NCBI GenBank assembly: GCA_020253445.1
Contig: JADCBP010000005.1
Location: 620,001-684,000, forward strand
DNA: 64,000 nt
Origin: Methylobacterium sp.
GTDB lineage: Bacteria > Pseudomonadota > Alphaproteobacteria > Rhizobiales > Beijerinckiaceae
Direction: 5' to 3'
A program made the translations under genes and the position numbers. The notes beneath the pieces were generated by a model, which made no database searches, was not told the origin of the DNA, and saw only the letters and a program-made list of their open reading frames with translations. This document shows, one piece after another, positions 43,846 to 52,901 of this stretch (position 1 is the stretch's first letter; every line of letters starts with the position of its first letter).

Positions 43846-44787
43846 ATGCTCCGGGTCGAGCATCTGCGCATCCGCTTCCGGGGCACGCCGATCCTGCGGG
43901 ACCTGTCCTTCGCCATCGACCGGGGCGAGGCGCTGGGACTCGTGGGCGAAAGCGGTTCGGGCAAGTCCATGGCGGCGCTGGCCATCATGGGGCTCCTGCC
44001 GCCGGGCATGGAGGCCAGCGGGCGGATCTTGCTGGATGGCGAAGATCTCCTCGCCCTGGACGAGGCGAGTCTCTGCAGCATCCGCGGCCGCCGCATCGGC
44101 ATGATCTTCCAGGAGCCGATGACGGCACTCAACCCCGTGCATCGCATCGGCGAGCAGATCGCCGAACCCCTCGTTCTGCATGGCGTCATGGAACATGCCG
44201 AAGCCTTGCGGGAGGCCGAAAGCCTGCTCGAGCGGGTGGGGATCGAGGAGCCCTGCCGCCGGCTCCACTCCTATCCGCATGAATTGTCCGGCGGGCAGCG
44301 CCAGCGCGTGATGATCGCCATGGCCATGGCCTGCAAGCCCGCCCTGCTGATCGCCGATGAGCCCACTTCCGCGCTGGATGTCACCGTGCAGAGCGAGATT
44401 CTCGACCTGTTGCGCGACCTTCGCCTGCAAGAGGGCATGGCCACGCTCTTCATCAGCCATGATCTCGCGGTGATCGCGCGCGTCGCCCGGCATACCCTTG
44501 TTCTCTATGGCGGCGCGGCGATGGAAACCGGCGACACGATCGCCCTGCTGCGCCAGCCGCGCCACCCCTATACGCAAGGCTTGCTCGCCGCGCTGCCGCA
44601 TGGGCGCTCAAAGGGAACGCGTCTCCAGCCCATCCCGGGCTTCGTGCCCCCTGCGCGGCTGCTCGCGGAAGGCTGTCCCTTCCACGGCCGCTGCCCGCGC
44701 GGAGATGCGCGATGCGCGGCCGAGCAGCCACCGCTCACCGTCGAGCATACGCGCGCCTGGTGCTTCCATCCCGGGAGGGTGGAATGA
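43846..44787 (+). CDS. peptide ABC transporter ATPase (DppD-like)
   Basis: A 313-residue ATPase energising the importer. Walker A GESGSGKS at residues 34-41, signature LSGGQRQRV near 148-156, Walker [13 protein letters not shown], and the switch His in LFISHD. The C-terminal oligopeptide extension carries the Cys-rich [15 protein letters not shown] segment that may bind an iron-sulfur cluster, as in other DppD/OppD proteins. It overlaps the next ATPase gene by 4 bp. Confidence 0.95.
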   Translation: MLRVEHLRIRFRGTPILRDLSFAIDRGEALGLVGESGSGKSMAALAIMGLLPPGMEASGRILLDGEDLLALDEASLCSIRGRRIGMIFQEPMTALNPVHRIGEQIAEPLVLHGVMEHAEALREAESLLERVGIEEPCRRLHSYPHELSGGQRQRVMIAMAMACKPALLIADEPTSALDVTVQSEILDLLRDLRLQEGMATLFISHDLAVIARVARHTLVLYGGAAMETGDTIALLRQPRHPYTQGLLAALPHGRSKGTRLQPIPGFVPPARLLAEGCPFHGRCPRGDARCAAEQPPLTVEHTRAWCFHPGRVE

Positions 44788-45581
44788 CCCGCGTGCTGGA
44801 AGCCCGAAACCTCCACAAATCCTACATCCTGCCGCGGGCCTCATGGCTGGAGCAGCGCGCGCGAATCGAGGCGGTGCGTGATGTCTCGCTCCATGTCGAT
44901 GCGGGCGAAACCCTGGGAATCGTGGGTGAGAGCGGTTCCGGAAAATCGACGCTCGCGCGCCTGCTGATGGCCTTGGAGCGGCCCGATTCCGGCAGGCTGT
45001 TCTGGCAGGGCGAAGAGATCACGGCGCTTTCGGCGGCTGAATTGCGTGCGCGGCGCCACGGCATCCAGATGGTGTTTCAGGACCCCTATGGCTCGCTCGA
45101 CCCGCGCATGCGCATCCTCGACACCGTCGCGGAGCCGCTTGATGTTGCCGAGCCCGGCCTCGCGCGGGAGCAACGCCGGGCGCGCGTGGCCGAGATGCTG
45201 GAACGCGTGGGCCTCAATGCCGATATGCTGGTCCGCTACCCTCACCAGTTTTCCGGCGGGCAACGGCAGAGGATCGCCATTGCCCGCGCGCTCATCACGC
45301 GGCCGCGCATCCTCGTGGCGGATGAGCCGGCCTCCGCGCTCGATGTCTCGATCCAGGCGCAGATCCTGAACCTGTTGAGCGATTTGAAGCTCGAATTCGG
45401 GTTGGCCATGGTTTTCATCAGCCATGATCTTGGCATCGTGCGCTATCTCTCGGATCGCATGATGGTGATGCAGCACGGCCTTGTCGTGGAAGAGGGCGAG
45501 ACCGAGCGCGTCTTCACGGTGCCCGGGCACCCCTATACCCGCGCGCTGATCGCCGCGATGCCCAAGCTCGCAACGGAATAA
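44784..45581 (+). CDS. peptide ABC transporter ATPase (DppF-like)
   Basis: A 265-residue second ATPase. Walker [10 protein letters not shown] (residues 48-56), signature FSGGQRQRIAIAR, Walker B ILVADEPASALDVS and switch His in VFISHDLG. It is shorter than many DppF proteins and lacks the cysteine-rich extension, as is usual for the second ATPase. It starts at the ATGA overlap with the first ATPase and closes the importer operon. Confidence 0.94.
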   Translation: MTRVLEARNLHKSYILPRASWLEQRARIEAVRDVSLHVDAGETLGIVGESGSGKSTLARLLMALERPDSGRLFWQGEEITALSAAELRARRHGIQMVFQDPYGSLDPRMRILDTVAEPLDVAEPGLAREQRRARVAEMLERVGLNADMLVRYPHQFSGGQRQRIAIARALITRPRILVADEPASALDVSIQAQILNLLSDLKLEFGLAMVFISHDLGIVRYLSDRMMVMQHGLVVEEGETERVFTVPGHPYTRALIAAMPKLATE

Positions 45582-45641
45582 GCGCGGTTGCCCTCTCGGC
45601 TGCGATTTGGCCTTTTCGCGCATCCGCGCTATGTCCGGTCC

Positions 45642-46664
45642 ATGCTTTCGCCTGAAGACATTCGCTTTTCCGTCGCGCCGATGATGGATTGGACCGACCG
45701 GCACTGCCGGTTTTTCCACCGGCTCCTGAGCCGTCGCGCGCGCCTCTACACGGAAATGGTCACCACCGGCGCCGTGCTCCACGGCGATCGCCGGCGCCTG
45801 CTGGGCTTCTCGCCACAGGAGCAACCCGTCGCGTTGCAACTCGGCGGCTCCGACCCCGAGGATTTGGCCCGCGCCGCGCGGATCGGCGAGGAACATGGCT
45901 ATGTCGAGATCAACCTGAATTGCGGCTGCCCGTCGGACCGCGTGCAGAACGGCCGCTTCGGCGCCTGCCTCATGCGCGAGCCGCAGCTAGTCGCCGAATG
46001 CGTCGCGGCGATGAAGAGCGCGGTTTCCATCCCCGTCACCGTGAAGTGCCGGCTCGGCGTGGATGATCAGGATACGGAAGAGGCGCTTGATGCGCTGGCC
46101 GATGCCGTGGTCGTGGCGGGCTGCGATGCGCTGTTCGTTCATGCCCGGAAAGCGTGGCTGCAGGGCCTTTCCCCCAAGGAGAACCGCGACATCCCGCCGC
46201 TGGATCATGCGCGCGTGAGGCGTCTCAAGGCGCGGCTTCCCACGGTGCCCATCGCCATCAATGGCGGCATCGCGAGCATCGCAGAAGCACAGGTGCTTCT
46301 TGCCGCCGATGGCGAACTTCCCGGCCTCGATGGCGTGATGCTCGGCCGCGCGGCCTATCACAATCCCGGCCTGCTGCTGGAGGTCGATCCGCGACTGTTC
46401 GGCGAGCGAGCACCGGCGGGGGATCTGTTCGAGGCGCTGGAGCGGCTGATGCCTTATCTCGAAAGCCTCGTGCTGGCCGGGCATTCGCCCCATGCCCTCA
46501 CGCGGCACCTTCTCGGCCTGTTTCATGGCCAGCCCGGTGCGCGGGGCTTTCGCCGTCACCTTTCCACGGAAGCGGTGAAGGCCGGCGCGGGTGCCGAGGT
46601 GCTGCGCGAGGCGCTCGGCCATCTCCGTCGCAGGCCGGGTGGCGCACGGGAGATTGCCGCATGA
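45642..46664 (+). CDS. dusA: tRNA-dihydrouridine synthase A
   Basis: Flavin enzyme that reduces uridines in the D-loop of tRNA (positions 20/20a for DusA). 340 residues: FMN-binding TIM barrel starting with FSVAPMMDWTDRH, the catalytic Cys96 in NLNCGCPSDRVQ, the DusA-specific FGACLM and VHARKAWLQGLSPKENRDIPP segments, and a C-terminal helical domain. I chose the ATG at 45642 because FSVAPM should lie close to the start; the frame opens with a TTG at 45588. It overlaps the following gene by 4 bp. Confidence 0.95.
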   Translation: MLSPEDIRFSVAPMMDWTDRHCRFFHRLLSRRARLYTEMVTTGAVLHGDRRRLLGFSPQEQPVALQLGGSDPEDLARAARIGEEHGYVEINLNCGCPSDRVQNGRFGACLMREPQLVAECVAAMKSAVSIPVTVKCRLGVDDQDTEEALDALADAVVVAGCDALFVHARKAWLQGLSPKENRDIPPLDHARVRRLKARLPTVPIAINGGIASIAEAQVLLAADGELPGLDGVMLGRAAYHNPGLLLEVDPRLFGERAPAGDLFEALERLMPYLESLVLAGHSPHALTRHLLGLFHGQPGARGFRRHLSTEAVKAGAGAEVLREALGHLRRRPGGAREIAA

Positions 46665-47101
46665 ACGAGGATGCCGTCTTTGCCCGCGTGTTCGAGAGTT
46701 TCTCCCGGCAAGGGCTGATGGCGACTTTGGGTGCTGTCCTGGATCACGCAAGCCCCGGGCGGATCGTGATCGGCCTGCCATCCTCCCCGGCCATCACCCA
46801 GCAGCACGGGTTCGGCCATGCCGGGGCAATCGCTTCCATCCTCGACAGCGCCTGCGGCTATGCCGCGCTGACGCTGATGCCCGAGGGCAAGGCCGTGCTG
46901 ACGAGCGAGTTCAAGATCAACCTGCTCGCTCCCGCCGCCGGCGAGCGTTTCGAGGCGGAGGGGCGCATCATCCGCGCCGGCAAGCGCCAGCATGTGGCGA
47001 TGGGCGAGGCTTTCGCCATCCGGAATGGCCTGCGCAAATCCGTCGCCGTGATGCTCGCGACCCTCGTGGTGGTCGATGGCGAGGGCGGATTGTCGAACTG
47101 A
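46661..47101 (+). CDS. hotdog-fold thioesterase (PaaI family)
   Basis: A 146-residue acyl-CoA thioesterase-like protein. The PaaI signature is visible: QQHGFGHAGAIASILDSACGYAAL (in parts, residues 47-70), where an Asp usually serves as catalytic residue (here Asp63), and TSEFKINLLAPA. The substrate is unknown. The start overlaps the dusA stop. The downstream small membrane gene converges on it with a 5-bp gap. Confidence 0.88.
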   Translation: MNEDAVFARVFESFSRQGLMATLGAVLDHASPGRIVIGLPSSPAITQQHGFGHAGAIASILDSACGYAALTLMPEGKAVLTSEFKINLLAPAAGERFEAEGRIIRAGKRQHVAMGEAFAIRNGLRKSVAVMLATLVVVDGEGGLSN

Positions 47102-47106
47102 AACAA

Positions 47107-47379
47107 TCAGCTCGCGAAGCCGAGCATCGCCTTGTTCTGGTAGCCGAAGACCAGAATGAGCAAGACCACGCCCCAGATGAGCAGGTTCCTGAGGCTCTCG
47201 CCCATATTGCCGCGGATTTCCGCGAGGGCCCATGTGCCCATCATCGTCAGCACGATACCGAAGGCGACGATGCTGGCCATGTCGTCGCCGGAGAGGCTGG
47301 GAAGGCCACCGCTGACGGCCAGAACCAGAGCGACGCCGAGGGCAAGCAGGATCAGCAGGGTCACGCGGGGCGAATTCAT
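47107..47379 (-). CDS. small membrane protein resembling the membrane half of TIGR02281-type proteases
   Basis: A 90-residue protein with three predicted helices (LLILLALGVALVLAVSG, MASIVAFGIVLTMMGTWAL, NLLIWGVVLLILVFGY). The second and third helices with GESLRNLLIW between them resemble the N-terminal membrane part of alphaproteobacterial retropepsin-like aspartic proteases, but no protease domain follows. GAGGAGG before the ATG overlaps the cobS stop, so it is translated in the cobS operon. Function unknown. Confidence 0.75.
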   Translation of the reverse strand: MNSPRVTLLILLALGVALVLAVSGGLPSLSGDDMASIVAFGIVLTMMGTWALAEIRGNMGESLRNLLIWGVVLLILVFGYQNKAMLGFAS

Positions 47380-47388
47380 GTTTCCTCC

Positions 47389-48228
47389 TCAAAACGGGCC
47401 GCGCGCGGCGCTCGCGCCCGCAATGGCCAGAAGCAAAGCGATTTCGGTGAGCTGCTGGGTTGCGCCCAGAAGATCGCCGGTGAAACCGCCAATCTTGTGA
47501 CGCATGAGCCGCACGGCAAGCCCCAACACAGGGAGAACGGACAGAATCGCCACCCAGATCGCGCCTGGCAGTTCCAGCAGCAGCATGCTGCCGGCAAAGA
47601 GCAGGGCGCCAATCCCGATCGCGGCGAAGAGGCCGCTCCGGCCCGGCATCAGTGTCGCCGCCGCAATCCCCCCGGTCCGTGCCGGAGGCAGGACAAGCGT
47701 CGGGAGCAGCGAAAGAGCGCGCGACAGGCCGCCAACCGGTGCAATGGCGATGGCCGCGAAGGGCCCCATCAGGCGGAACAGTTCGGCGAGGATCGCGAAG
47801 CGCAACAGCAGGTTCAGCGCGAGGCCTGCCGCACCATAGGCGCCGACGCGGCTGTCGCGCATGATCTCGAGGCGCCGCTCGACCGTCATGCCGCCCCAAA
47901 GGCCGTCGCAGGCATCGGCAAAGCCATCCTCGTGGAAACATCCGGTGATGATGACGATGGTGCAGAGGGTGAGGGCGGCGGCGATGCCTGGCGAGAGGCC
48001 GAAAATCATGGCGCCCGCCCCCACCAAGGCACCAATGCCGCCAAGGATGGTGCCGGCCACGGGCACCGCCGGTGCAATCGCCGTGAAATTCGGCATCCCA
48101 TGCGGGTTCGCCTCGAAGGGCAGGCGAGGAACCGGCAGGCGGGAATAGAATCGCAGCGCCTGCGCCAGCCGGATCGGCGGCTTCGCGAGAAGGGGAATTC
48201 CGGTCTTGCCCCGGGGCTGCTCATTCAT
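47389..48228 (-). CDS. cobS: adenosylcobinamide-GDP ribazoletransferase (CobS/CobV)
   Basis: Membrane enzyme of 279 residues that joins adenosylcobinamide-GDP to alpha-ribazole, the last assembly step of vitamin B12. Family motifs: ALRFYSRLPVP near residue 25-35, the acidic HEDGFADACDGLWGG motif (about 96-111) that binds metal, and RDSRVGAYGAAGL. It lies divergent to cobT, the enzyme making its substrate's lower ligand. Confidence 0.95.
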   Translation of the reverse strand: MNEQPRGKTGIPLLAKPPIRLAQALRFYSRLPVPRLPFEANPHGMPNFTAIAPAVPVAGTILGGIGALVGAGAMIFGLSPGIAAALTLCTIVIITGCFHEDGFADACDGLWGGMTVERRLEIMRDSRVGAYGAAGLALNLLLRFAILAELFRLMGPFAAIAIAPVGGLSRALSLLPTLVLPPARTGGIAAATLMPGRSGLFAAIGIGALLFAGSMLLLELPGAIWVAILSVLPVLGLAVRLMRHKIGGFTGDLLGATQQLTEIALLLAIAGASAARGPF

Positions 48229-48351
48229 CCGATATGCCTTTCGGCTCGCCCCTTGCCTTTGGCAATAGGCGCGGGAATCGCCGCCTTGCCGCGGGCCTCC
48301 CGCGCATGGTAGCGACCCCGAGTTCCCTCCGCCAGTTCAGGAAATCGTCCC

Positions 48352-49371
48352 GTGCCTCCCACCGGCCTGCCCTTCGACGACATTCGCGCCCTGCTGCGTG
48401 CGCTTCCCGGCCCGGACGAGACCTCGCGGGCGCAGGTGCTGGCGCGCGAGGCTGAGCTCATCAAGCCGGCGGGCGCACTCGGGCGGTTGGAAGAAATCGT
48501 CGCGCATCTCGCGGCCTGGCAGCACCGGGCGCCGCCGCGCATCAACCGGCCGCTGGTGGCGATTTTTGCCGGCGCGCATGGCGTGGCGAAGAAGGGCGTC
48601 TCGGCCTATCCGTCCGAGGTGAACAAGGCGATGCTCGCGAGCTTCTCGAACGGGCAGGCCGCCATCAACCAGATCTGCAAGGCGCATGATCTGGGCCTGA
48701 AGGTCTTCGATCTCGCGATCGAGTTGCCCACGGTGGATTTCACGGAGGGACCGGCGCTCGAGGAGGCGGCCTGCGCCGCCACCATCGCCTTCGGCATGGA
48801 AGCCATCGCCAATGGCACGGATCTCCTCTGCCTGGGCGAGATGGGCATCGGCAACACCACGGCCGCCGCAGCGATCCATGCCGCGCTCTATGGCGGGCCG
48901 GTCGTGCAATGGGTGGGGCGTGGCACGGGGGTGGATGATGCCGGCCATGCCCGCAAGGTGGCGGCGGTCGAGGCCGGGCTCGCGCTCCACCGTGGCGCCC
49001 TGAAGGACCCTCTGGAGGTGCTGCGCCGGCTCGGCGGTCGCGAGATCGCGGCCATTGCCGGGGCGATCCTTGCCGCGCGCATCGAGCGCGTGCCGGTCAT
49101 TCTCGACGGCTATGTCGCGACCTCGGCCGCGGCGGTCTTGCACGCGCTGGAGCCCTCAAGCATCGCGCATTGCCTTGCGGGCCATGTCGCGGCCGAAGGC
49201 GCGCATGCCGAAGTGCTGAAGCGGCTTGGCCTCGCGCCCATCCTCGATCTCGGCCTGCGGCTGGGGGAGGGGAGCGGAGCGGCCTTGGCCTGCGCGATCG
49301 TGAAGACGGCACTGGCATGCCATGCCGGCATGGCGACCTTTGCCGAAGCCGGCGTGCCGGAAAAGGTTTAG
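48352..49371 (+). CDS. cobT: nicotinate-nucleotide-dimethylbenzimidazole phosphoribosyltransferase
   Basis: Activates dimethylbenzimidazole to alpha-ribazole phosphate for B12 synthesis. 339 residues with the typical KPAGALGRLEE near the start, AGAHGVAKKGVSAYP, the EMGIGNTTAAAAI loop and the C-terminal active-site Glu337 in VPEKV. The start is GTG at 48352. The 123 bp shared with divergent cobS are too short for both a promoter pair and a full B12 riboswitch, and I see no such element. Its 3' end overlaps the next, convergent gene by 4 bp. Confidence 0.95.
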   Translation: MPPTGLPFDDIRALLRALPGPDETSRAQVLAREAELIKPAGALGRLEEIVAHLAAWQHRAPPRINRPLVAIFAGAHGVAKKGVSAYPSEVNKAMLASFSNGQAAINQICKAHDLGLKVFDLAIELPTVDFTEGPALEEAACAATIAFGMEAIANGTDLLCLGEMGIGNTTAAAAIHAALYGGPVVQWVGRGTGVDDAGHARKVAAVEAGLALHRGALKDPLEVLRRLGGREIAAIAGAILAARIERVPVILDGYVATSAAAVLHALEPSSIAHCLAGHVAAEGAHAEVLKRLGLAPILDLGLRLGEGSGAALACAIVKTALACHAGMATFAEAGVPEKV

Positions 49372-50936
49372 GCCGCGCGGATCGCGCCTGGCAGGTTCTG
49401 CTGCAGGCTGGAGGCCGCTGGCCTGGGGCTGTCGGGATCGATGGCGGCCATCGCGGTCATCACGCGCGTCGCGGGGAAGATGGCGATCACCTCCGTGCCC
49501 TCGCGCAGCTTGGAGGTGAGGCGGAACGCGCCGCCATGCAGTTCCACGAGGCTTTTCACGATCGACAGACCAAGGCCTGAGCCGGGATCGGCATTTTTCA
49601 GTGCCTGCGAGCCACGCCCGAAGGTCGAGAGCACGGTCTCGATCTCCTCTTCGGGAATGCCCATTCCGTTGTCGCGCACCGAGAAATACTGGCCACCCGA
49701 GGCCGTCCAGCCCGCCTTCACGATGATTTCGGCGCCTTGCGGTGTAAACTTGATGGCGTTCGAGAGCAGGTTCAGCGCCACCTGACGCACGGCGCGCTCA
49801 TCCGCCCAGAGGCGCGGCATGTTCTCCGTATAGGCGGTGCGGATGATCAGCCCGCGACCTTTGGCGCGCAGATCGAGCATATGCACGCAGGCAGCGACCG
49901 TGGAGACGAGGTCGATCGCTTCCTCCTGCAGTTCATGCTTGCCGGCCTCGATGCGCGAGAGGTCCAGAACCTCGTTGATGAGTTCCAGCAGGTGCGAGCC
50001 GCTCGAATGGATGTCGTTCACATAGGACTTGTAGTGTTCGTTCCCGATCGGACCGAACATCTCGCCCCGGATGACCTCCGAGAAACCGAGGATGGCGTTG
50101 AGTGGCGTGCGCAGTTCATGGCTCATGGTGGCCAGGAATTTCGATTTCGCGGCATTCGCGTTTTCCGCGTGCTTCGTCGCTTCCTTGAGGCGGATATTGG
50201 CCTGCTCGACCTCGTGGATCAATTCGTCTTTCTCGGCGCGCGCCTGCAGGCCGTCGAGGGTCATCTGGTAAAGGCGGCTCGCCAGCACAACGAAGAGCAG
50301 CACAGCGCCGAAGCTCAATCCGGCGATCATCCAGCGCTCGGTCGGCTGGCGGTCCACCATGAGGAAAACGATCGCCGCGCCAATCGGAAGGATGGCACCA
50401 TAGACCGCCGCCGGCAACGGATGCGACAGAACCGCCGAAAGTGCCGCGAAAAGCAGGATCGAGAACAGCAGGAAGAGTTTCAGCCCTTCCGATTCCGGCA
50501 CCCCCACGACAACCGGAAGCAAGGCCCAGCAAAAGACAAGCGCCACCTCGCTCAGCATCAGGCGGATCATCCAGGCCCGCAGCGCGGAGGCCGGATTCTC
50601 GAGCTTCAGAAAGGCACGGCAGACCATCCATTGCGCGGCAATCGCCAGAATTGTGATGGTGAGCCACACGAGCGAGCGGCCAGGGGCGGTCCAGGTGAGT
50701 GTTGCCGCGGCAATCACCATGGCGAAAGCATGGACAATCACAACGGCGTCGAGATGCGATCTGGCAAAAAGCCGCGCCAGTTCAATCTCGAAGATACGCC
50801 GCAGGCCGGAGAGGGAGGTGATCTTCTCGCGCGTGTCCCGCACCGCGCGTGTCAGATCGCGCCGGCGCGCATCGGCCTTCTCGGCCTGCGCCTGCCTGCG
50901 TTCGATCTCGGCAGCCGTTTGAATGTGCGGACGCAT
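49368..50936 (-). CDS. membrane sensor histidine kinase, DivJ/PdhS-like
   Basis: A 522-residue kinase. A basic helical N-terminus (residues 1-60) precedes six predicted helices (about 65-225) with almost no periplasmic domain; a coiled coil (about 228-260) leads to phospho-acceptor His273 in TMSHELRTPLNAILGFSE. The ELINEVLDLSRIEAGK segment is typical of kinases acting on DivK. The ATPase domain is complete (NLLSNAIKFT, DNGMGIPEEE, GSGLGLSIV). Architecture matches DivJ of Caulobacter; the identity is inferred. Confidence 0.88.
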   Translation of the reverse strand: MRPHIQTAAEIERRQAQAEKADARRRDLTRAVRDTREKITSLSGLRRIFEIELARLFARSHLDAVVIVHAFAMVIAAATLTWTAPGRSLVWLTITILAIAAQWMVCRAFLKLENPASALRAWMIRLMLSEVALVFCWALLPVVVGVPESEGLKLFLLFSILLFAALSAVLSHPLPAAVYGAILPIGAAIVFLMVDRQPTERWMIAGLSFGAVLLFVVLASRLYQMTLDGLQARAEKDELIHEVEQANIRLKEATKHAENANAAKSKFLATMSHELRTPLNAILGFSEVIRGEMFGPIGNEHYKSYVNDIHSSGSHLLELINEVLDLSRIEAGKHELQEEAIDLVSTVAACVHMLDLRAKGRGLIIRTAYTENMPRLWADERAVRQVALNLLSNAIKFTPQGAEIIVKAGWTASGGQYFSVRDNGMGIPEEEIETVLSTFGRGSQALKNADPGSGLGLSIVKSLVELHGGAFRLTSKLREGTEVIAIFPATRVMTAMAAIDPDSPRPAASSLQQNLPGAIRAA

Positions 50937-51070
50937 CGGAAAGTTTGGGAAAACGGATCGCTCTCGTCGACCAGAATGCCTGACAAATCGTTAATCGAAG
51001 CTTGGCGGAATGGCGCAAGGGGCAAGAAATTTGTGATCTATTCCGGCTTTGCCGGGGAATCAGCTAGGCC

Positions 51071-51598
51071 ATGCCAATGTTTCGCCCCCGCTTTCTCTCT
51101 GCGGCCCTGTTCATCGCGGCCTGCGTGATGTTTGCCGCCGCCCTCAACCGCAAGGCGGAGGAAATGGTTGTCGGCAGCGCCCGCGCGCTGGATGGCGACA
51201 GTCTCGTCGTTGAAGGTCGCGAGATGCGCCTGCAAGGCATCGATGCGCCGGAATCCCGCCAGCTCTGCAATCTGGGCGGTCAATCCGTGCCCTGCGGTCG
51301 ACATGCCACGCAAGCGCTGCAGCGCTGGCTCACGCGCGGGCCGGTGGCCTGCACGGGCCACGAATCCGATCATTATGGACGTCTGCTCGTCACCTGCCGC
51401 GTTCATGGCACGGATATCAACGCCGATCTCGTACGGAATGGCTTCGCGGTGGATTTCGGCCGCTACCCTGCCGAGGAGAAGGAAGCGCGCGCAGCCTTTC
51501 GCGGTCTCTGGGCCGGAACTTTCGAGCCGCCGGCCGAATATCGCCGCCGCATGCGCGCCGAGGCCGAGGCGAGGCGCGAGAACCCACCGCAACCTTGA
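51071..51598 (+). CDS. membrane-anchored thermonuclease family protein
   Basis: A 175-residue staphylococcal nuclease-like protein. An N-terminal hydrophobic segment (about residues 5-22) anchors or exports it. The SNase core has DGDSLVVEGREMRLQGIDAPE (in parts, about residues 41-60) with the Asp, Arg and Glu expected for calcium-dependent phosphodiester cleavage, and YGRLLVTCRVHGTDINADLVRNGFA. An extra pair of cysteines (QLCNLGG, VPCG) fits an exported protein. Confidence 0.9.
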   Translation: MPMFRPRFLSAALFIAACVMFAAALNRKAEEMVVGSARALDGDSLVVEGREMRLQGIDAPESRQLCNLGGQSVPCGRHATQALQRWLTRGPVACTGHESDHYGRLLVTCRVHGTDINADLVRNGFAVDFGRYPAEEKEARAAFRGLWAGTFEPPAEYRRRMRAEAEARRENPPQP

Positions 51599-51653
51599 CC
51601 CGCCGCGCCGGGCGTGATCCCGTTCCGGGGTTGTGATTTGCAGGGAGACGAAG

Positions 51654-52265
51654 ATGCGCCTCTTCGATGGCGGACGGGTGCCCAATGCCCGGCGCGTGCG
51701 GATCTACCTCGCCGAGAAGGGGATCGACATCCCGAAAGTGCCGGTCGATCTCGGCAGGATGGATCACCGCACAGCCGAATTCACCGCGCGCAACCCCTTG
51801 CAGCGCGTGCCGGTGCTCGAACTGGATGATGGCAGCCACCTCAGCGAATCGATCGCGATCTGCCGCTATTTCGAGGAGTTGCACCCCGCGCCGCCGCTCT
51901 TCGGGACCGGAGCGCGGGAGCGCGCCTTTGTGGAAATGTGGCAGAGGCGGGTGGAGTTCGAGCTCTATCAGGCGGTTCAGGCCGCTTTTCGCCATACCCA
52001 TCCCGGCATGGTGGAGTACGAGGTTCCGCAGATTCCGGCCTGGGGTGAGGCCAATCGCCCGCGCGCGCTCGCCATGATGGCGCTGCTGGATCGCGAACTG
52101 GCGGACAAGCCTTTCCTCGTCGGCTCCCGTTTCACCGTTGCGGATATCACCCTGCTGGTGACCCTGGATTTCCTCAAGCCCGCGAAGATCGCCCTGCCGG
52201 AGCAGCTCTCAAACCTCGGTCGCTGGCTTGGCGAGGTTTCCAGCCGGCCGAGTGCCACCGCGTGA
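51654..52265 (+). CDS. glutathione S-transferase family protein
   Basis: A 203-residue cytosolic GST. The N-terminal thioredoxin-like domain includes NARRVRIYLAEKGID and the cis-Pro with VPVLELDDGSHLSESIAICRYFE, which binds glutathione. The helical C-terminal domain carries FLVGSRFTVADITLLV near residues 155-170. GGGAGACG precedes the ATG at 51654. The substrate is unknown. Its stop overlaps the next gene's GTG start. Confidence 0.92.
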   Translation: MRLFDGGRVPNARRVRIYLAEKGIDIPKVPVDLGRMDHRTAEFTARNPLQRVPVLELDDGSHLSESIAICRYFEELHPAPPLFGTGARERAFVEMWQRRVEFELYQAVQAAFRHTHPGMVEYEVPQIPAWGEANRPRALAMMALLDRELADKPFLVGSRFTVADITLLVTLDFLKPAKIALPEQLSNLGRWLGEVSSRPSATA

Positions 52266-52759
52266 GACGCCCGCTCATCCTGCTCCTGTTGGTCCTCGCA
52301 TTCCCGGCCATGGCGGGCGAGAAGCTCTCCGGCGAGGCCATTCGTGAGGCTTTTCAGGGGAATACCGTCGCCGGAGCCTACAGCAATGGCGGGCTTTTCA
52401 GCGAATATCACGCGCCGGACGGACGTGCGCTGGGTGATAACGGGCTCACGCTCAATGTCGATGCCTGCTGGAACATCGATGGCGATGCGATCTGCTATCA
52501 TTACGGCCCGCCCAAGGATCGTCGCACCTATTGCTTCACGGTGGAGAAGCAGGGCGAGGAATACCGGCTCTCGGTGCGCGATGATGGTCGGCTCAACGCC
52601 ATCGCGCGTATCTTCAAGGGCAACCCGGAAAATCATGATGATGGCGGCAGGCGCTGGTCTTGCGACGATCTGCTCGCGGGGCTTGCTTCCCCTTCGGCTC
52701 TTGCGCGGTCGTCTCTTGCAGGGCCGTCTTTTGCAGGGCCGTCTTTTGCACGGCGTTGA
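52262..52759 (+). CDS. small secreted protein of unknown function with a C-terminal repeat
   Basis: A 165-residue protein that I do not recognise by name. It has a clear signal peptide (RRPLILLLLVLAFPAMA). The core (about residues 20-135) has the GEAIREAFQGNTVAGAYSNGG segment and four cysteines, possibly two disulfides, resembling small alphaproteobacterial exported proteins. The last 20 residues are made of a five-residue repeat (SSLAGP, SFAGP, SFARR) encoded by a 15-bp tandem repeat. GTG start overlaps the GST stop. Confidence 0.75.
   Translation: MRRPLILLLLVLAFPAMAGEKLSGEAIREAFQGNTVAGAYSNGGLFSEYHAPDGRALGDNGLTLNVDACWNIDGDAICYHYGPPKDRRTYCFTVEKQGEEYRLSVRDDGRLNAIARIFKGNPENHDDGGRRWSCDDLLAGLASPSALARSSLAGPSFAGPSFARR
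52696..52755 (+). repeat. 15-bp tandem repeat, four copies
   Basis: GGCTCTTGCGCGGTC (52696), GTCTCTTGCAGGGCC (52711), GTCTTTTGCAGGGCC (52726) and GTCTTTTGCACGGCG (52741). The middle two copies differ by one base. The repeat is in frame and codes for the C-terminus of the preceding gene; unit number could vary by slippage. Confidence 0.85.
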
Positions 52760-52901
52760 GGCACGGCAGGGAAGCGCGGTCGCAGCGGCCCAATCTGACC
52801 ATGTTCCCGACATCGTTCGGGCGTCCAATGCCGTTGCCCGAGGTTCATCCGGGAACCATTAGCCTGAAACCTGCTTTCTCACGCGTGGAAGGAGATGATC
52901 C

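Noticed and set aside
48229-48351. possible cobalamin riboswitch between cobS and cobT
   Set aside because: The region is only 123 bp and I see no B12-box-like or multi-stem structure.
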